A stretch of DNA of 64,000 bases from Tenrec ecaudatus (taxonomy: Eukaryota > Chordata > Mammalia > Afrosoricida > Tenrecidae). Shown here piece after piece: positions 55,370-64,000 of this stretch. Under the pieces are notes generated by a model. That model was not told the origin of the DNA, did no database searches, and saw nothing but the letters and a program-made list of their open reading frames with translations. Location: contig NC_134537.1 of the NCBI RefSeq assembly GCF_050624435.1, positions 122,749,586-122,813,585 of the forward strand, read 5' to 3'. Positions within the stretch are counted from its first letter, which is position 1; every line of letters begins with the position of its first letter. The translations under genes were made by a program, and so were the position numbers.

Positions 55370-56190
55370 TTGATTATCTTTTCAACCCTTAGTATGCTTA
55401 GAGTCTAACTTGGTCTCTACTGTTACATCAAATTTGTTGGAAGGTGCATATTTCTAGGCGGTTACGATCATTTGGATCCTTTGGGAACAAAGGAGGCCTC
55501 AGGAAATCATCCTGAGAAGATCTTAGTATCATCCTAACCTGTTCTCCAGAGCACAACTCTTGACATACTGTGAGCCTAATAGTCCAGAGTGAAGCAGTCG
55601 GCTTTCCTTAGGAGTGATGTGAAAAGCATGCAGCTAAGCATTTAAAATAATGGCTGACTTAGCAATCACATAGTTAATCTTTATTTGTTTGGTTAACTAC
55701 CATCGTTTCTCAAGGAATGCCACTTTTGAACTACATTTCCTTTGTATTATAAATTATTATACAAAGAAAAAGGCATAAACAATTCTCAAAAAATGTATTC
55801 AAGACTAGAATTTTTCAATATTTGCCACTGGCATGATCAACTAACCTCATGGTCAAATATAATTTTCACTGGGGTATACGTAAGATCTTAACTGTGACCA
55901 TTTAATAAGATATAAGATATAAAGTGTGACCATTTCAAATAAATGAACAGAAAAATAACTTTACAGTGTTTTTATAAACAAACCTAATATACACATATTT
56001 GGGGCCACTTCACTCATATTTTATTTGCATATTTTAATGGATACGTGTGTTTATTTTTTTAGGAAAAGCAAAGCTTTACTTTTTTATTGTTAACCTTAAA
56101 GTTTAAAGTCAAACTTTTTTGAAATTTTAAGTGTGTACATAGTTTTAATATAAGGCACACTGAGCTGTATTATTTCGCTGATTTCCTATT
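55370..56190. other. AT-rich sequence, nothing further recognised
   Basis: The first 80 bases repeat sequence from 54494-54555 (see findings). Otherwise I see no gene or supportable repeat. Confidence 0.35.
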
Positions 56191-56194
56191 TCAC

Positions 56195-56322
56195 TGCATC
56201 GGGCCAGTGCTAACTCATAGCGACCCCCTGAGTTTCTCAGCCTATAACTGTTTGTGGGAGTAGAAATCCCGGTTTTCTCCTGCAGAGCTGATGGTGATTT
56301 TGAACTACAGACCATGCAGATC
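56195..56322 (-). mobile_element. AfroSINE, shortened
   Basis: 'CAGTGCTAACTCATAGCGAC', 'GTAGAAATCCCGGTTTTCTC' with CTGCAGAGC and 'GGTGATTTTGAACTACAGAC' occur in reverse. The head is missing. Confidence 0.8.
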
Positions 56323-56324
56323 TT

Positions 56325-57480
56325 AAAATAAAGTAGTCATACCATCCTTTTTCATGTCACACAGAACCCTCAGTATTTTCTACCCCCTCCCCACCCCAGT
56401 ATTTTCTATAACTAATCTCAACGTCTTTCTTTCAAGGCAAAGAAAGAATTGTATAATAGTATAGAATCTCATAACTGACCTTTATAATAATCGTAAAATA
56501 TTGTAAGGTGATATTTTATTGCATTAAAATTAGAGACTCTTTTCTACCTCGATGCAGAACTTTTCAGCACTACGTTCTGACTGTGTTAAGCATTGTCTTT
56601 ATTATGGGAAGCAGAACACATGGAATGAAGGCTTTCAAAACAGCTTTCTTAATAGGAAGTAACTGGTTTGCCTTGCTAGTGGCATTGTGAAAAGCATGAT
56701 GGGATAATGGAAGCCAAGAGCTGATCTGATGGCATGCTGTATCTTTCTTGGGTCACAGATCCCAATCTCAAGAGGATATGATTGAAGCAGTATGATCAGT
56801 TTTTAAAAAAAGGACGGAAAAAGTTTGTCATAATTTCTGTCTTCAGTCTTTATTATGCTTGTCACCCAACTAAAGCATGGCCATGACGATTTTGCCAACC
56901 ATTATATTCTGTGAGTACTTGGCAAAGAGTAGAGACTGCATTGGTTGCTAGGTAAGTAGTTGAAGAAAGAATGAGTCATCAAGGGAACAAATGAATGAGA
57001 GGGTGAATGAAGGGATACAACTACTAGACCTCAGTTTCAATTCTAGGAAAGTACAATGAAAACTCAAAGTTCGCCTGTCATCCTGGGTGACCTCATCGGA
57101 ATTATTGCTTCATTGGCCTGTGGGGGCAGAAACAGGGAGTCGGAGTCTGTCTGCATCTTGTCACTGAGTGGTCCCGAGTCTCTGCCAACAGATAAGCAGT
57201 GTCAACAGCTTAACCCAGGAGCTTTCAAAAATAGCATAGTTGATGAAACTGGAAATTTAGGTGTGGGCTAGAAATAAACCACGGGTCTTCAGTCTTAAGA
57301 AGAATGGGCTGACAACAGACATTTCTATCTAAGAGGTCTGGAATACTTTTTAACACCCATATAAGCAAACTAATGTATACCAGAAGAGAAGTCTTTACTT
57401 CCAAGAAGGCATACATACTACAGCTTGTTTTCAACAAAATCAGGTAAATCCTTTAGCAAACTTGAAACAAGAAACTGTGT
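56325..57480. other. Unique sequence, nothing recognised
   Basis: There is no gene or supportable repeat. Confidence 0.3.
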
Positions 57481-57549
57481 TTCTTTAAGCTTCCAGTCGC
57501 TTTTTTTTTTTTTTAAATAGGGCTGGCAGTTTTCCGCAAAATTTAAATG

Positions 57550-57932
57550 AATATTTGCACAATGAACCAAGTTGTTGTGGGTTTCCTGGTTTCTGGTTGG
57601 TTTTTTTTCCCCCCGGGGGTGGGGGGGTTGGGGAGGGTGATTCTGGTGCTGCATTTTCATCCCTTTGGAGACACAACCCCGGCTCCTGTTTGTGGCTGAA
57701 AATAGCTCCCATGCTCTCAGCCCAGCAGCACCACCCAGCAGCTGCCCCTCTTTCCCTCTCTACTTGCCTTCTCCTTTGCCTTTTCCTTTCAGACCCCTGG
57801 ACAGAACTTAATCTGAAACCTTTGGAGTTCAAAACCTTTGAAAAAGGGCTACGTAAACATTCTCTCCATGTGAAAGACCACTGGCTCCCACTTCCTCTGT
57901 TGAGAGCAGCTCTTGAAGTCAGCGGCCAGTAG
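57550..57932 (+). other. Exon-like block ending in a consensus splice donor
   Basis: A repeat-free, GC-moderate block ends at CAGTAG|GTAAGA (donor GT at 57933-57934). An open frame (57555-57932, 125 codons) ends with the TAG at that donor, so it cannot extend into another exon and is probably chance. A 226-codon minus frame overlaps it and looks equally non-coding. The block resembles a 5' untranslated exon more than a coding one. I do not recognise the gene. CpG density is low, so a promoter here would not be the CpG-island type. Confidence 0.35.
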
Positions 57933-57934
57933 GT

Positions 57935-58390
57935 AAGATGTTCTCTCTGGACTTGCTTCATGGGTGGGTGATGTGTTTGTGAGGCAGGTTTGTAAATAAA
58001 TGGATCGGGGTGAAAATAAGCTGGGGCTGCCACTGGTTTCCAGGTAGATGTTGTGTTTCTGAACCCCGCCATGGCATCAGTGGATTTTGGTGACTGAAAT
58101 CTTAAACTTTGCTGACAGTTTTCTGTAATGTTGGTTTGCTGCAGTCTAGCCTCTGACGGAACCATGGGTCAGAACTCTAATTAAGCCTGATTGCCAGGCA
58201 GTCCGAGGACCCTGCAGACATCGTAATTTGGTTGTTTAGACTGCTTACTTATTTTTAACTTCCTACGGACATTTTAAAAATGTATATATGGGAACATGCA
58301 GCCACCAGAGTAAAGGAAATGTGTTAATAATTGTTCTCTGTGGACAATATAAGCTACTGTGTCCTCTCTTTCATCACTGCTTTATTAACT

Positions 58391-58424
<34 letters not shown>

Positions 58425-59005
58425 CCTATCATGATTTCCATTTTGAAAAGACCTTTGCTGAGTATCCTTTGCTGAGTGCGTTTGCTGGTGCGTTTCTCTA
58501 ACTTGATCATTCAGTCTCCTGCGCGTCTCTCTCTGCCCCGCCTCACTCTTGACATTTTGAAAAGTACTTTGATCTGTGGACTTTAACTTCAAACGCAACC
58601 TTGACTTTGATTGTGGGTGTTTACTACGTCCAGTAAAGCGACTTTTTGGAGGGGGAGGTTTAATGCTCGGATGGCATTTCCTTTAACTCCTTCATTGGGA
58701 TTTGGGGACTTCACTGATATATCTTTAGGTTTCACGCATCAAGGGACCCCAGGCTGGAACGTTTGGGGTCTGACGGCACGTTTCTTGCTTTCTGGAGATT
58801 TTCTGATCACCCTACGCTGCGTTCCAAGCGCAAGTCTAAAAGCAAGCCCCAAGTGACAGAGCCGAGTCCGATTCTCACCACCCCTCACTTGAATGCCTTC
58901 CTGTCTCCAAATTGCCATGTGCCCCGGGCCAGTCTCATGCTTTTTCTAACATCGACATTGAAACTCTTGGGGTCTCAAGATTCCTTTCCCCCGCCCTCTA
59001 AAAAT
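57935..59005. other. Unique sequence with a (GT)n microsatellite
   Basis: The block is repeat-poor. 58100-58380 has no recognised family. If the splice donor at 57933 is used, this is intronic. Confidence 0.35.
58392..58423. repeat. (GT)16 microsatellite
   Basis: A perfect 32-base run of GT. Confidence 0.97.
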
Positions 59006-59009
59006 GTTT

Positions 59010-59085
59010 CTTGGTGGTCATCTTTCCCACTGGGATTGAGTGGTGGATTCAAACTGCTGACTGTGGGGTTCGTAGCTCCAATCAG
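59010..59085 (-). mobile_element. AfroSINE fragment
   Basis: 'GGATTCAAACTGCTGACTGT' with GGGGTTCGTAGC and the preceding 'GGTCATCTTTCCCACTGGGA' are the AfroSINE body and head in reverse. Confidence 0.72.
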
Positions 59086-59089
59086 AAAG

Positions 59090-60180
59090 TATTGTCTAAA
59101 AGTTTTAGCCTACTGGGAAAATATTTTAACGTAAAATAAACAAATAAACTTGATAAACAGATAAAAGGAAAATTTACAACAACAACAAAAAAAGAAGTAT
59201 CCCAGACCGCCCGTCCAAAGAAAACAGGCATTTTAAACACAGTCATCTTCCGGGTGTGCTAAATAAATAAAAGAGAAATAAAAAATGAAACCGTTTAAAT
59301 GACCCCCCTGAACAGAAACACTCAGGAGCCCAAAGCTTGTGATGTCATTGAGTGTCTGCTGTAAGCAAAAATAATAATCGTCCTAAGGAAAACATTATCG
59401 GTCTCTTTTAACATAGACATAGAAGGGAGTATTTCTTTTTAGTCACTTGATCAACTCTACAGTATGTAGAAACTTATGTGCAAATGACATTTAAGTTTGC
59501 TATCCTTTTGGGGCCTCACCCCAAACACACTAATATTTTAAAGTCCTTAACAAGATACCAAATGTGATGGCCCTTAGCCAGCTGTCCCCTACCCGTTGTG
59601 TTGAAGGTTGGGAATAGAATGGGCTTAATCCTGTCAGGAGACAGAGCTTAAGTCCTAGTCAAGAGCCTTGGCTCCTGGGGCTGACACAGCCTGCTCCGTG
59701 TCCCCTGCACCTTGCTGCAAAGGAAGGAAGCGAGCGTGCGTGGGGACAAGTTTATAAGGGGTGGAGCTATGAGAGGTTCTTGGGGAGCTAGCTCTCAGAA
59801 GCTGGATGAACACTAGGAAAATCTAGAACTCTTCTGTCACATCTTTTCCCTACTTATAAATCCTGGCGATTTATTGACTAACCCCCCCCCCAAATTATTG
59901 AATGTGCATTATAAGTAGCATGCAAATCATCATACTTTTAGCCCCTCCAGCCTATTTTGAGCATGTGCTTTAATGTTTACCAGGCCTTTGAGGCTCTAGC
60001 ATGACCTGCCCGCCTAGTGTTGGGAAGCCTTCATCTCACTGTGCTAACTGCGCTGATCATGTGAAGGGCAAATTCAGTGGCTGAAGCAACGCCATCAGGT
60101 GAAATAAGCCCGGAAGGTGGTAGACAGCCACTCCATTGGCAGGCAAACCATTCTTTTCATGCCGTTATTCTTCTGGCTCT
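59090..60180. other. Unique sequence, nothing recognised
   Basis: No gene is recognised. It includes a C run at 59882-59891. Confidence 0.3.

Positions 60181-60182
<2 letters not shown>

Positions 60183-60238
<56 letters not shown>
60183..60238. repeat. (CT)28 microsatellite
   Basis: A perfect 56-base run of CT. Three open frames across it encode runs of Leu-Ser or Ser-Leu and are artefacts of the repeat. Confidence 0.98.
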
Positions 60239-60239
<1 letters not shown>

Positions 60240-60243
<4 letters not shown>

Positions 60244-60910
60244 ACTCACTTCTTTCCTGTCTTCCTTTCTTGCTTCTCTTCAACCCTTCATTCTACTCCG
60301 AAACAGAATGGTTTGATGTGAAACTCCAGGTGAGCCCTAGTGAGAGCCGAGTTTCACACAGGTTCCTCCTGTATGGGAGTTTTCTGGCCAGCCTTGCTCG
60401 AAACTTGGCCCATGTTTGCCAAAAGCTTCATGAACGTCAGTGACCCTGGATTTGAAACATAATCCCAAACCAGGTGACTTCTGGAGACTTTGAGGCTTTA
60501 TTGCATAAGTATAGGAATCTTTTGGACAAAGGCTTTCCTTAGTTTTGTATCTTCTAACGAAATTGAATGGGTGCCTGCAATTCTGGCCAATAAGCCCCTG
60601 TCTGTTCCCTGATATGTGAAAGCCAGGCTCCAACCCAACACGAATTTTATAGCTGTGGCTATTTAAGGGTGGGCAAGAAAAAGCCTGTATTTTAAATCCC
60701 CAGCACAGCCTGAACCACAGTGGTGTGAACATGTTGGTGTAATTCAGCTGAAGGAAAACAGTCCCGGGAGAGTGGTGGAATGTCTTTCTTTGCTGAAATA
60801 TACCTCTGTGCTTGTGAGGGACAAACAGTAACATTCTGTCCGCTTGACACTGTGCCTTTTGTTCACACTCCGGAGGTGGTGCCAAATATATTGGTGGAAA
60901 AATAATAAAC
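60240..60910. other. Unique sequence, nothing recognised
   Basis: The minus frame at 60337-60885 (182 codons) has no domain or family resemblance, and I treat it as chance. Confidence 0.35.
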
Positions 60911-60915
60911 TTCCA

Positions 60916-60952
60916 GATATTATATATATATGTATATATATTATATATATGT
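60916..60952. repeat. (TA)n low-complexity tract
   Basis: An interrupted TA repeat with two TGTA interruptions, nearly palindromic. Confidence 0.9.
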
Positions 60953-61126
60953 ATTTTTCTCCTGCTTAACTGATATATTCCTAGAGAACATTGTCGGCAC
61001 TGACCTGTCCTGTGCTATTCTTTGTAATGTAGTATACAGAAAAAAAGGAGAACTTCACAAATTCAATGTCCCTCTAAAAAGCTCGGTGACCTAGGGCCAA
61101 TGTGAGTGAATCGTCAGCCAAGGTCC

Positions 61127-61183
61127 ATGTGTGCATGCATGTGTGTGTGTGTGTGCACACGTGTGTTTGTGCGTGTGTGTGTT
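61127..61183. repeat. (GT)n microsatellite, interrupted
   Basis: GT repeats with GCATGCAT and GCACAC interruptions. Confidence 0.9.
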
Positions 61184-62200
61184 GGGTGGGCATAATGGTG
61201 GGTAAAGAGGAAGAGGGGATTTGTGCATTTTATTCAACAAATCTGAAAGCAAAAATAAATCAAATAAATCAAGTCCGAGCTCTGAAGACATTCCTCACCT
61301 TTGCTGATCATAGAAATGTGTGTTTCCTGACCACTGGAGGTTACCATTGCCATTATTGTGCTTTCTGGTTCTCATCAGAGACACTCAGCATTATGGTTCC
61401 AGAAATAGGAAGTAATCTTCACTCAAAATCTGACCCCCTAAGAGGACTAAACACTTGCCGATAAACTTGCGTGAGAGGTGTCAGGAAGATCTCCCTCTCT
61501 GTAGGGACACTATACGACACTAAACTACCCACGACACTAAGGTTTGACTGTGGTTTTCTGAACTGGAGGGCTTCTGAACTCACTAGAATTCTCCCCCCCC
61601 CCCAAAAAAAATGAGTTTGTGACATTCTTGAAGATTTAATCCTACTAAATCAATGAGTTGGTGATATTCATAGCTAGCTATTCATTATAAAATTACATTG
61701 CCACCAAATTTCATTTTGGAGTTTTTATGGCCATGTCTTTAGCTAACATTATATGCTTAAAAAAAAGATAAAGCGTATGCTTTAGCAGATGTCTTGCACA
61801 GGAGGTTGAGATGCCCCCCCCCCCCCCGTGGGGTGTGTATGTAAGCACTCCATTTCCACACTGGATTCCGGTTGGATTCTTGGGGTAGCTCTCATGAGAT
61901 GATCTGGTGGTTCCCAAGTTAGCAGCTGAGCAGAGGAAAGAGGCGAGGGATGCTTGAGATAACCACAGACCATGCTTCAGAGCCACCCTGTAGGGAGGCT
62001 CTCCCAAACCGTATCAATCTACAAGGCACTTTGGCACGTGGGAAATGCTCGCTATTCATACCAGAACAGGAAATGAGGAAGGGTTACATTAGCAAAGTTG
62101 TACCTATGCAAAGCCTGCTCTACATGATTGCTGAAAGACCTCCCTTCTCCAGGATGACCACATCTGACATTGGAGAAGCCCAGTTGCTGCCACAACAAGT
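61184..62200. other. Unique sequence with C-rich homopolymers
   Basis: Homopolymer runs are a C11/A8 tract at 61593-61611 and a C14 run at 61814-61827. No gene is recognised. Confidence 0.35.
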
Positions 62201-62204
62201 CCAG

Positions 62205-62345
62205 CTGGCGGTGACCAGACAGAGGTCCCAGTAGAACTGTGCCCACAAGGTTTGCAGTGGCTGTTTTTGCAGAAGTAGATGACCACGCCTTTATTCCTAG
62301 TTGGCTCTGGGTCAACTGGAACCTCCACCCTTTCGGTAGAATTCC
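62205..62345 (-). mobile_element. AfroSINE, diverged
   Basis: 'GGTGACCAGACAGAGGTCCC' with AGTAGAACTGTGCCCAC is the tail side in reverse, followed by a body with 'AGAAGTAGATGACCACGCCT'. It abuts a plus-strand copy. Confidence 0.6.
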
Positions 62346-62347
62346 AG

Positions 62348-62505
62348 TGCACCCATTGGGCTATGAGGTGCCAGGTCGGCATTTCAAAACCACTACCTGC
62401 TCGTCAGGAGAAAGACAGGGCTATGTGCCCCTGCAAACAGCGGACGTCTCAGCAAGGGACGGGGCAGTTCTACCCTGTCCTAGAGAGGTGCCGTGAGACA
62501 GCGGG
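62348..62505 (+). mobile_element. AfroSINE
   Basis: 'CACCCATTGGGCTATGAGGT' with GCCAGGTCGGCATTTCAAAA, 'CGTCAGGAGAAAGACAGGGC' and 'GGGGCAGTTCTACCCTGTCC' with TAGAG occur in order. Confidence 0.82.
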
Positions 62506-62845
62506 AGCCCCAAACCCATCTACCGAGATCTAGTCAGATTAAAATGCTGCTGGATCTCCTCTAGCCTGGCTGTCAAACCTCGGGCATTGTCATCCTGGTT
62601 CTGCTGGATCAAGCTTGATATTGGGTCAGGTGGCCTCCCTTGAGGCCCAGCCTGAACTTGTTCTAGGTGCAAGGGACTCCGGCTTGTTCCATGACAAACA
62701 TTGCTTCCCTGACCCTTAAAGTATTGATAGTGATCTTTTCTTTGTCACTCGCTGTTCCTATTTTTATCCTTATATTACTCCTGGTTTATCCTTAGCACCT
62801 GATTCGTTTTTAGTCTTTACTGTTGCCTCTGTTGGGTTGACCAGT
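62506..62845. other. Unique sequence, nothing recognised
   Basis: No gene or supportable repeat was seen. Confidence 0.3.
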
Positions 62846-62849
62846 CTGT

Positions 62850-63150
62850 GAAGCACAGAAGGAGCGTGTGCATAGATATAAGAGCTGATGCAAGGGTTTG
62901 TAGGGGCGATGGGGGGCTAGTGGGGAAGATGGGAAAGGGGAAATGATTTGGGGAGTAAACAATGAAGCTGGGCAGGTGAGGAGCCCTAGAATGGAACGTG
63001 ATTACACAACTCATTTTAAAGGTGACTTCATTGGGGGGTGGGGAGGTGTAGAAAATGTTTTCCAATTGACTGTGGTAATAGTTGTACAATTCTTCTGGAT
63101 ATGATTGAACGATTGAATTATATATGTGGATTATGTGTCAATAAAACGGT
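62850..63150 (+). mobile_element. L1-type 3' end
   Basis: 'CTGTGGTAATAGTTGTACAA' with TTCTTCTGGATATGATTGAA, CGATTGAATTATATATGTGG, 'GATTATGTGTCAATAAAACG' and GTAAAAAA is an L1 3' end with its AATAAA signal and a short A-rich tail. It is a different L1 subfamily from the copies at 4.9-43.9 kb. Confidence 0.7.
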
Positions 63151-63170
63151 AAAAAACAAGAAAAGAAGGG

Positions 63171-63212
63171 CTGTGAGTTAGCATTGACTCAAAGGTAGTG
63201 AGTTTGAGCTGG
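63171..63212 (+). mobile_element. AfroSINE tail fragment
   Basis: 'GCTGTGAGTTAGCATTGACT' with CAAAGGTAGTGAGTTTGAG is the last ~40 bases of AfroSINE, just after an A-rich L1 tail. Confidence 0.75.
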
Positions 63213-63690
63213 AACTGCATCCAGCACCCAGATGACCTCCTCCATCGTGGCCACGCCCACTAGTAAGCGCCGCCCACTTGGAACTCCAGCTAGAAGCAGA
63301 GTACAGCTAGGACAATCCTCTTTCCGCTGTACTTGGGTTCAGGCCTTTGCTGACACTTTCAGACTTTGGACCCAACCTAGTTTTTATTTTGTTTCCCCTT
63401 TCTCGTATATGTTACTTCAACTTTGCTATTTCCAGAAGAAACAAAGATTATTTTCCAGTAAACTCTGCCATTTTTGAGTTGGTGAAGCAGGAAGAAGGCC
63501 CAAGTAGCTAATTCTCAGTGCTAAAATATCTTCACATGTTATAAGTCTAGTCTGTGGCCCAGTGTGATAGAAACATATTTAGATTTATGTCACAGGTTGA
63601 GTTGTCTTTAATAATTGCTGAATAAGTCACACTAGAGCATAAATAAAGAGGATATAAGGTCAGACTTTCAGTTAGAAACAAAACACTTTA
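63213..63690. other. Unique sequence, nothing recognised
   Basis: No gene or supportable repeat was seen. Confidence 0.3.
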
Positions 63691-63694
63691 ATTA

Positions 63695-64000
63695 AAAATA
63701 TATATACAGTTGGAGGGGTATCTTGAGACTTATAGGGGAAAATGTGAAAACAGTACAGAGAGTTCCTATGTACCCAATACCTAATTTCTCCTGTTGTTAA
63801 CATCTTTCTTCAGTATGGTTCATTTGTTACAATTAATGAAGCAATACTAATACTAATCATTGTTATTAACAAAGGCCCAGGGTTTCTTCAGGTTTGTTTA
63901 GCTTTGACTCAATGTCCCTGTTCTCTCCCAGGATCCCAGCCAGGGTACCACATTGCCTTTAATCATCAGGTCTCTTTGGGCTCCCTTTAGCTGTGGCAAT
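63695..64000 (-). mobile_element. Ancient L1 (L1M-type) 3' end, cut by the window edge
   Basis: 'ACAGAGAGTTCCTATGTACC' with CAATACCTAATTTCTCC, 'GTTAACATCTTTCTTCAGTA', 'GGTTCATTTGTTACAATTAA' and 'AGCCAGGGTACCACATTGCC' match the 3' region of old mammalian L1 elements in reverse. It continues beyond the window. Confidence 0.6.

Noticed and set aside
57485..58165. 226-codon open frame on the minus strand, the longest in the window
   Set aside because: It overlaps an exon-like plus-strand block and low-complexity poly-Pro/Lys stretches, resembles no family, and has no splice or promoter context.
60077..60443. Three plus-strand frames with long Leu-Ser repeats
   Set aside because: They are translations of the (CT)28 microsatellite.
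61814..61827. C14 homopolymer as a quadruplex-forming element
   Set aside because: It is a simple homopolymer, possibly length-variable or inflated by sequencing error. It offers no evidence of function.

Overview
The window is nuclear DNA from an afrotherian mammal, most likely a tenrec (Echinops telfairi or a close relative). I infer this from its repeats. It is full of tRNA-derived AfroSINE copies, a family restricted to Afrotheria. It carries RTE (BovB-like) LINE fragments and a lineage-specific L1 3' region. It also has three copies of the horizontally transferred hAT transposon SPIN, whose known mammalian hosts include the tenrec. Base composition is AT-rich and coding density is essentially nil, so this looks like an intergenic or deep intronic stretch. 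I found no intact protein-coding gene, tRNA, rRNA, snRNA or CRISPR array. Open reading frames of 60-226 codons occur throughout, but none resembles a cellular protein. The few that look like proteins are decayed RTE reverse transcriptase.

Layout. 1-10 kb: largely unique sequence with MIR and AfroSINE copies, an RTE tail (2.2-2.7 kb), an L1 3' end (4.9-5.5 kb) and a TA-flanked MITE (7.9-8.35 kb). 10-20 kb: an ERVL/MLT2-like solo LTR (10.2-10.7 kb), a SPIN copy (13.9 kb), a 1.1-kb RTE reverse-transcriptase relic (17.0-18.1 kb), a ~185-bp tandem duplication (18.3-18.7 kb) and a CpG island ending in a consensus splice donor (about 19.15-20.04 kb). 20-40 kb: mostly unique AT-rich DNA, a 2.2-kb 5'-truncated L1 3' region with a 12-bp target duplication (24.7-26.9 kb), a second MLT2-like LTR (29.1-29.6 kb) and several L1 tails, MIRs and AfroSINEs. 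40-56 kb: the densest repeat zone, with nested insertions of SPIN into AfroSINE (47.1 kb), L1 into RTE (53.5 kb) and SPIN into L1 (54.8 kb). 56-64 kb: mostly unique sequence with an exon-like block ending in a splice donor (57.9 kb), several microsatellites and ancient L1 3' ends.

The parts with the best claim to host function are the CpG island at 19.15-20.04 kb, with an RFX-type X-box, and the exon-like block near 57.9 kb. Both suggest untranslated first exons of plus-strand transcripts whose other exons lie outside what I can recognise. Most of the rest is a record of transposon activity in which relative ages can be read from nesting, target-site duplications and decay. I did not find a convincing undescribed biological system. 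The findings list the structures that the recognised repeat families do not fully explain. Repeat boundaries were judged by eye and are generally good to about 10-20 bases, except where terminal repeats or target duplications fix them.
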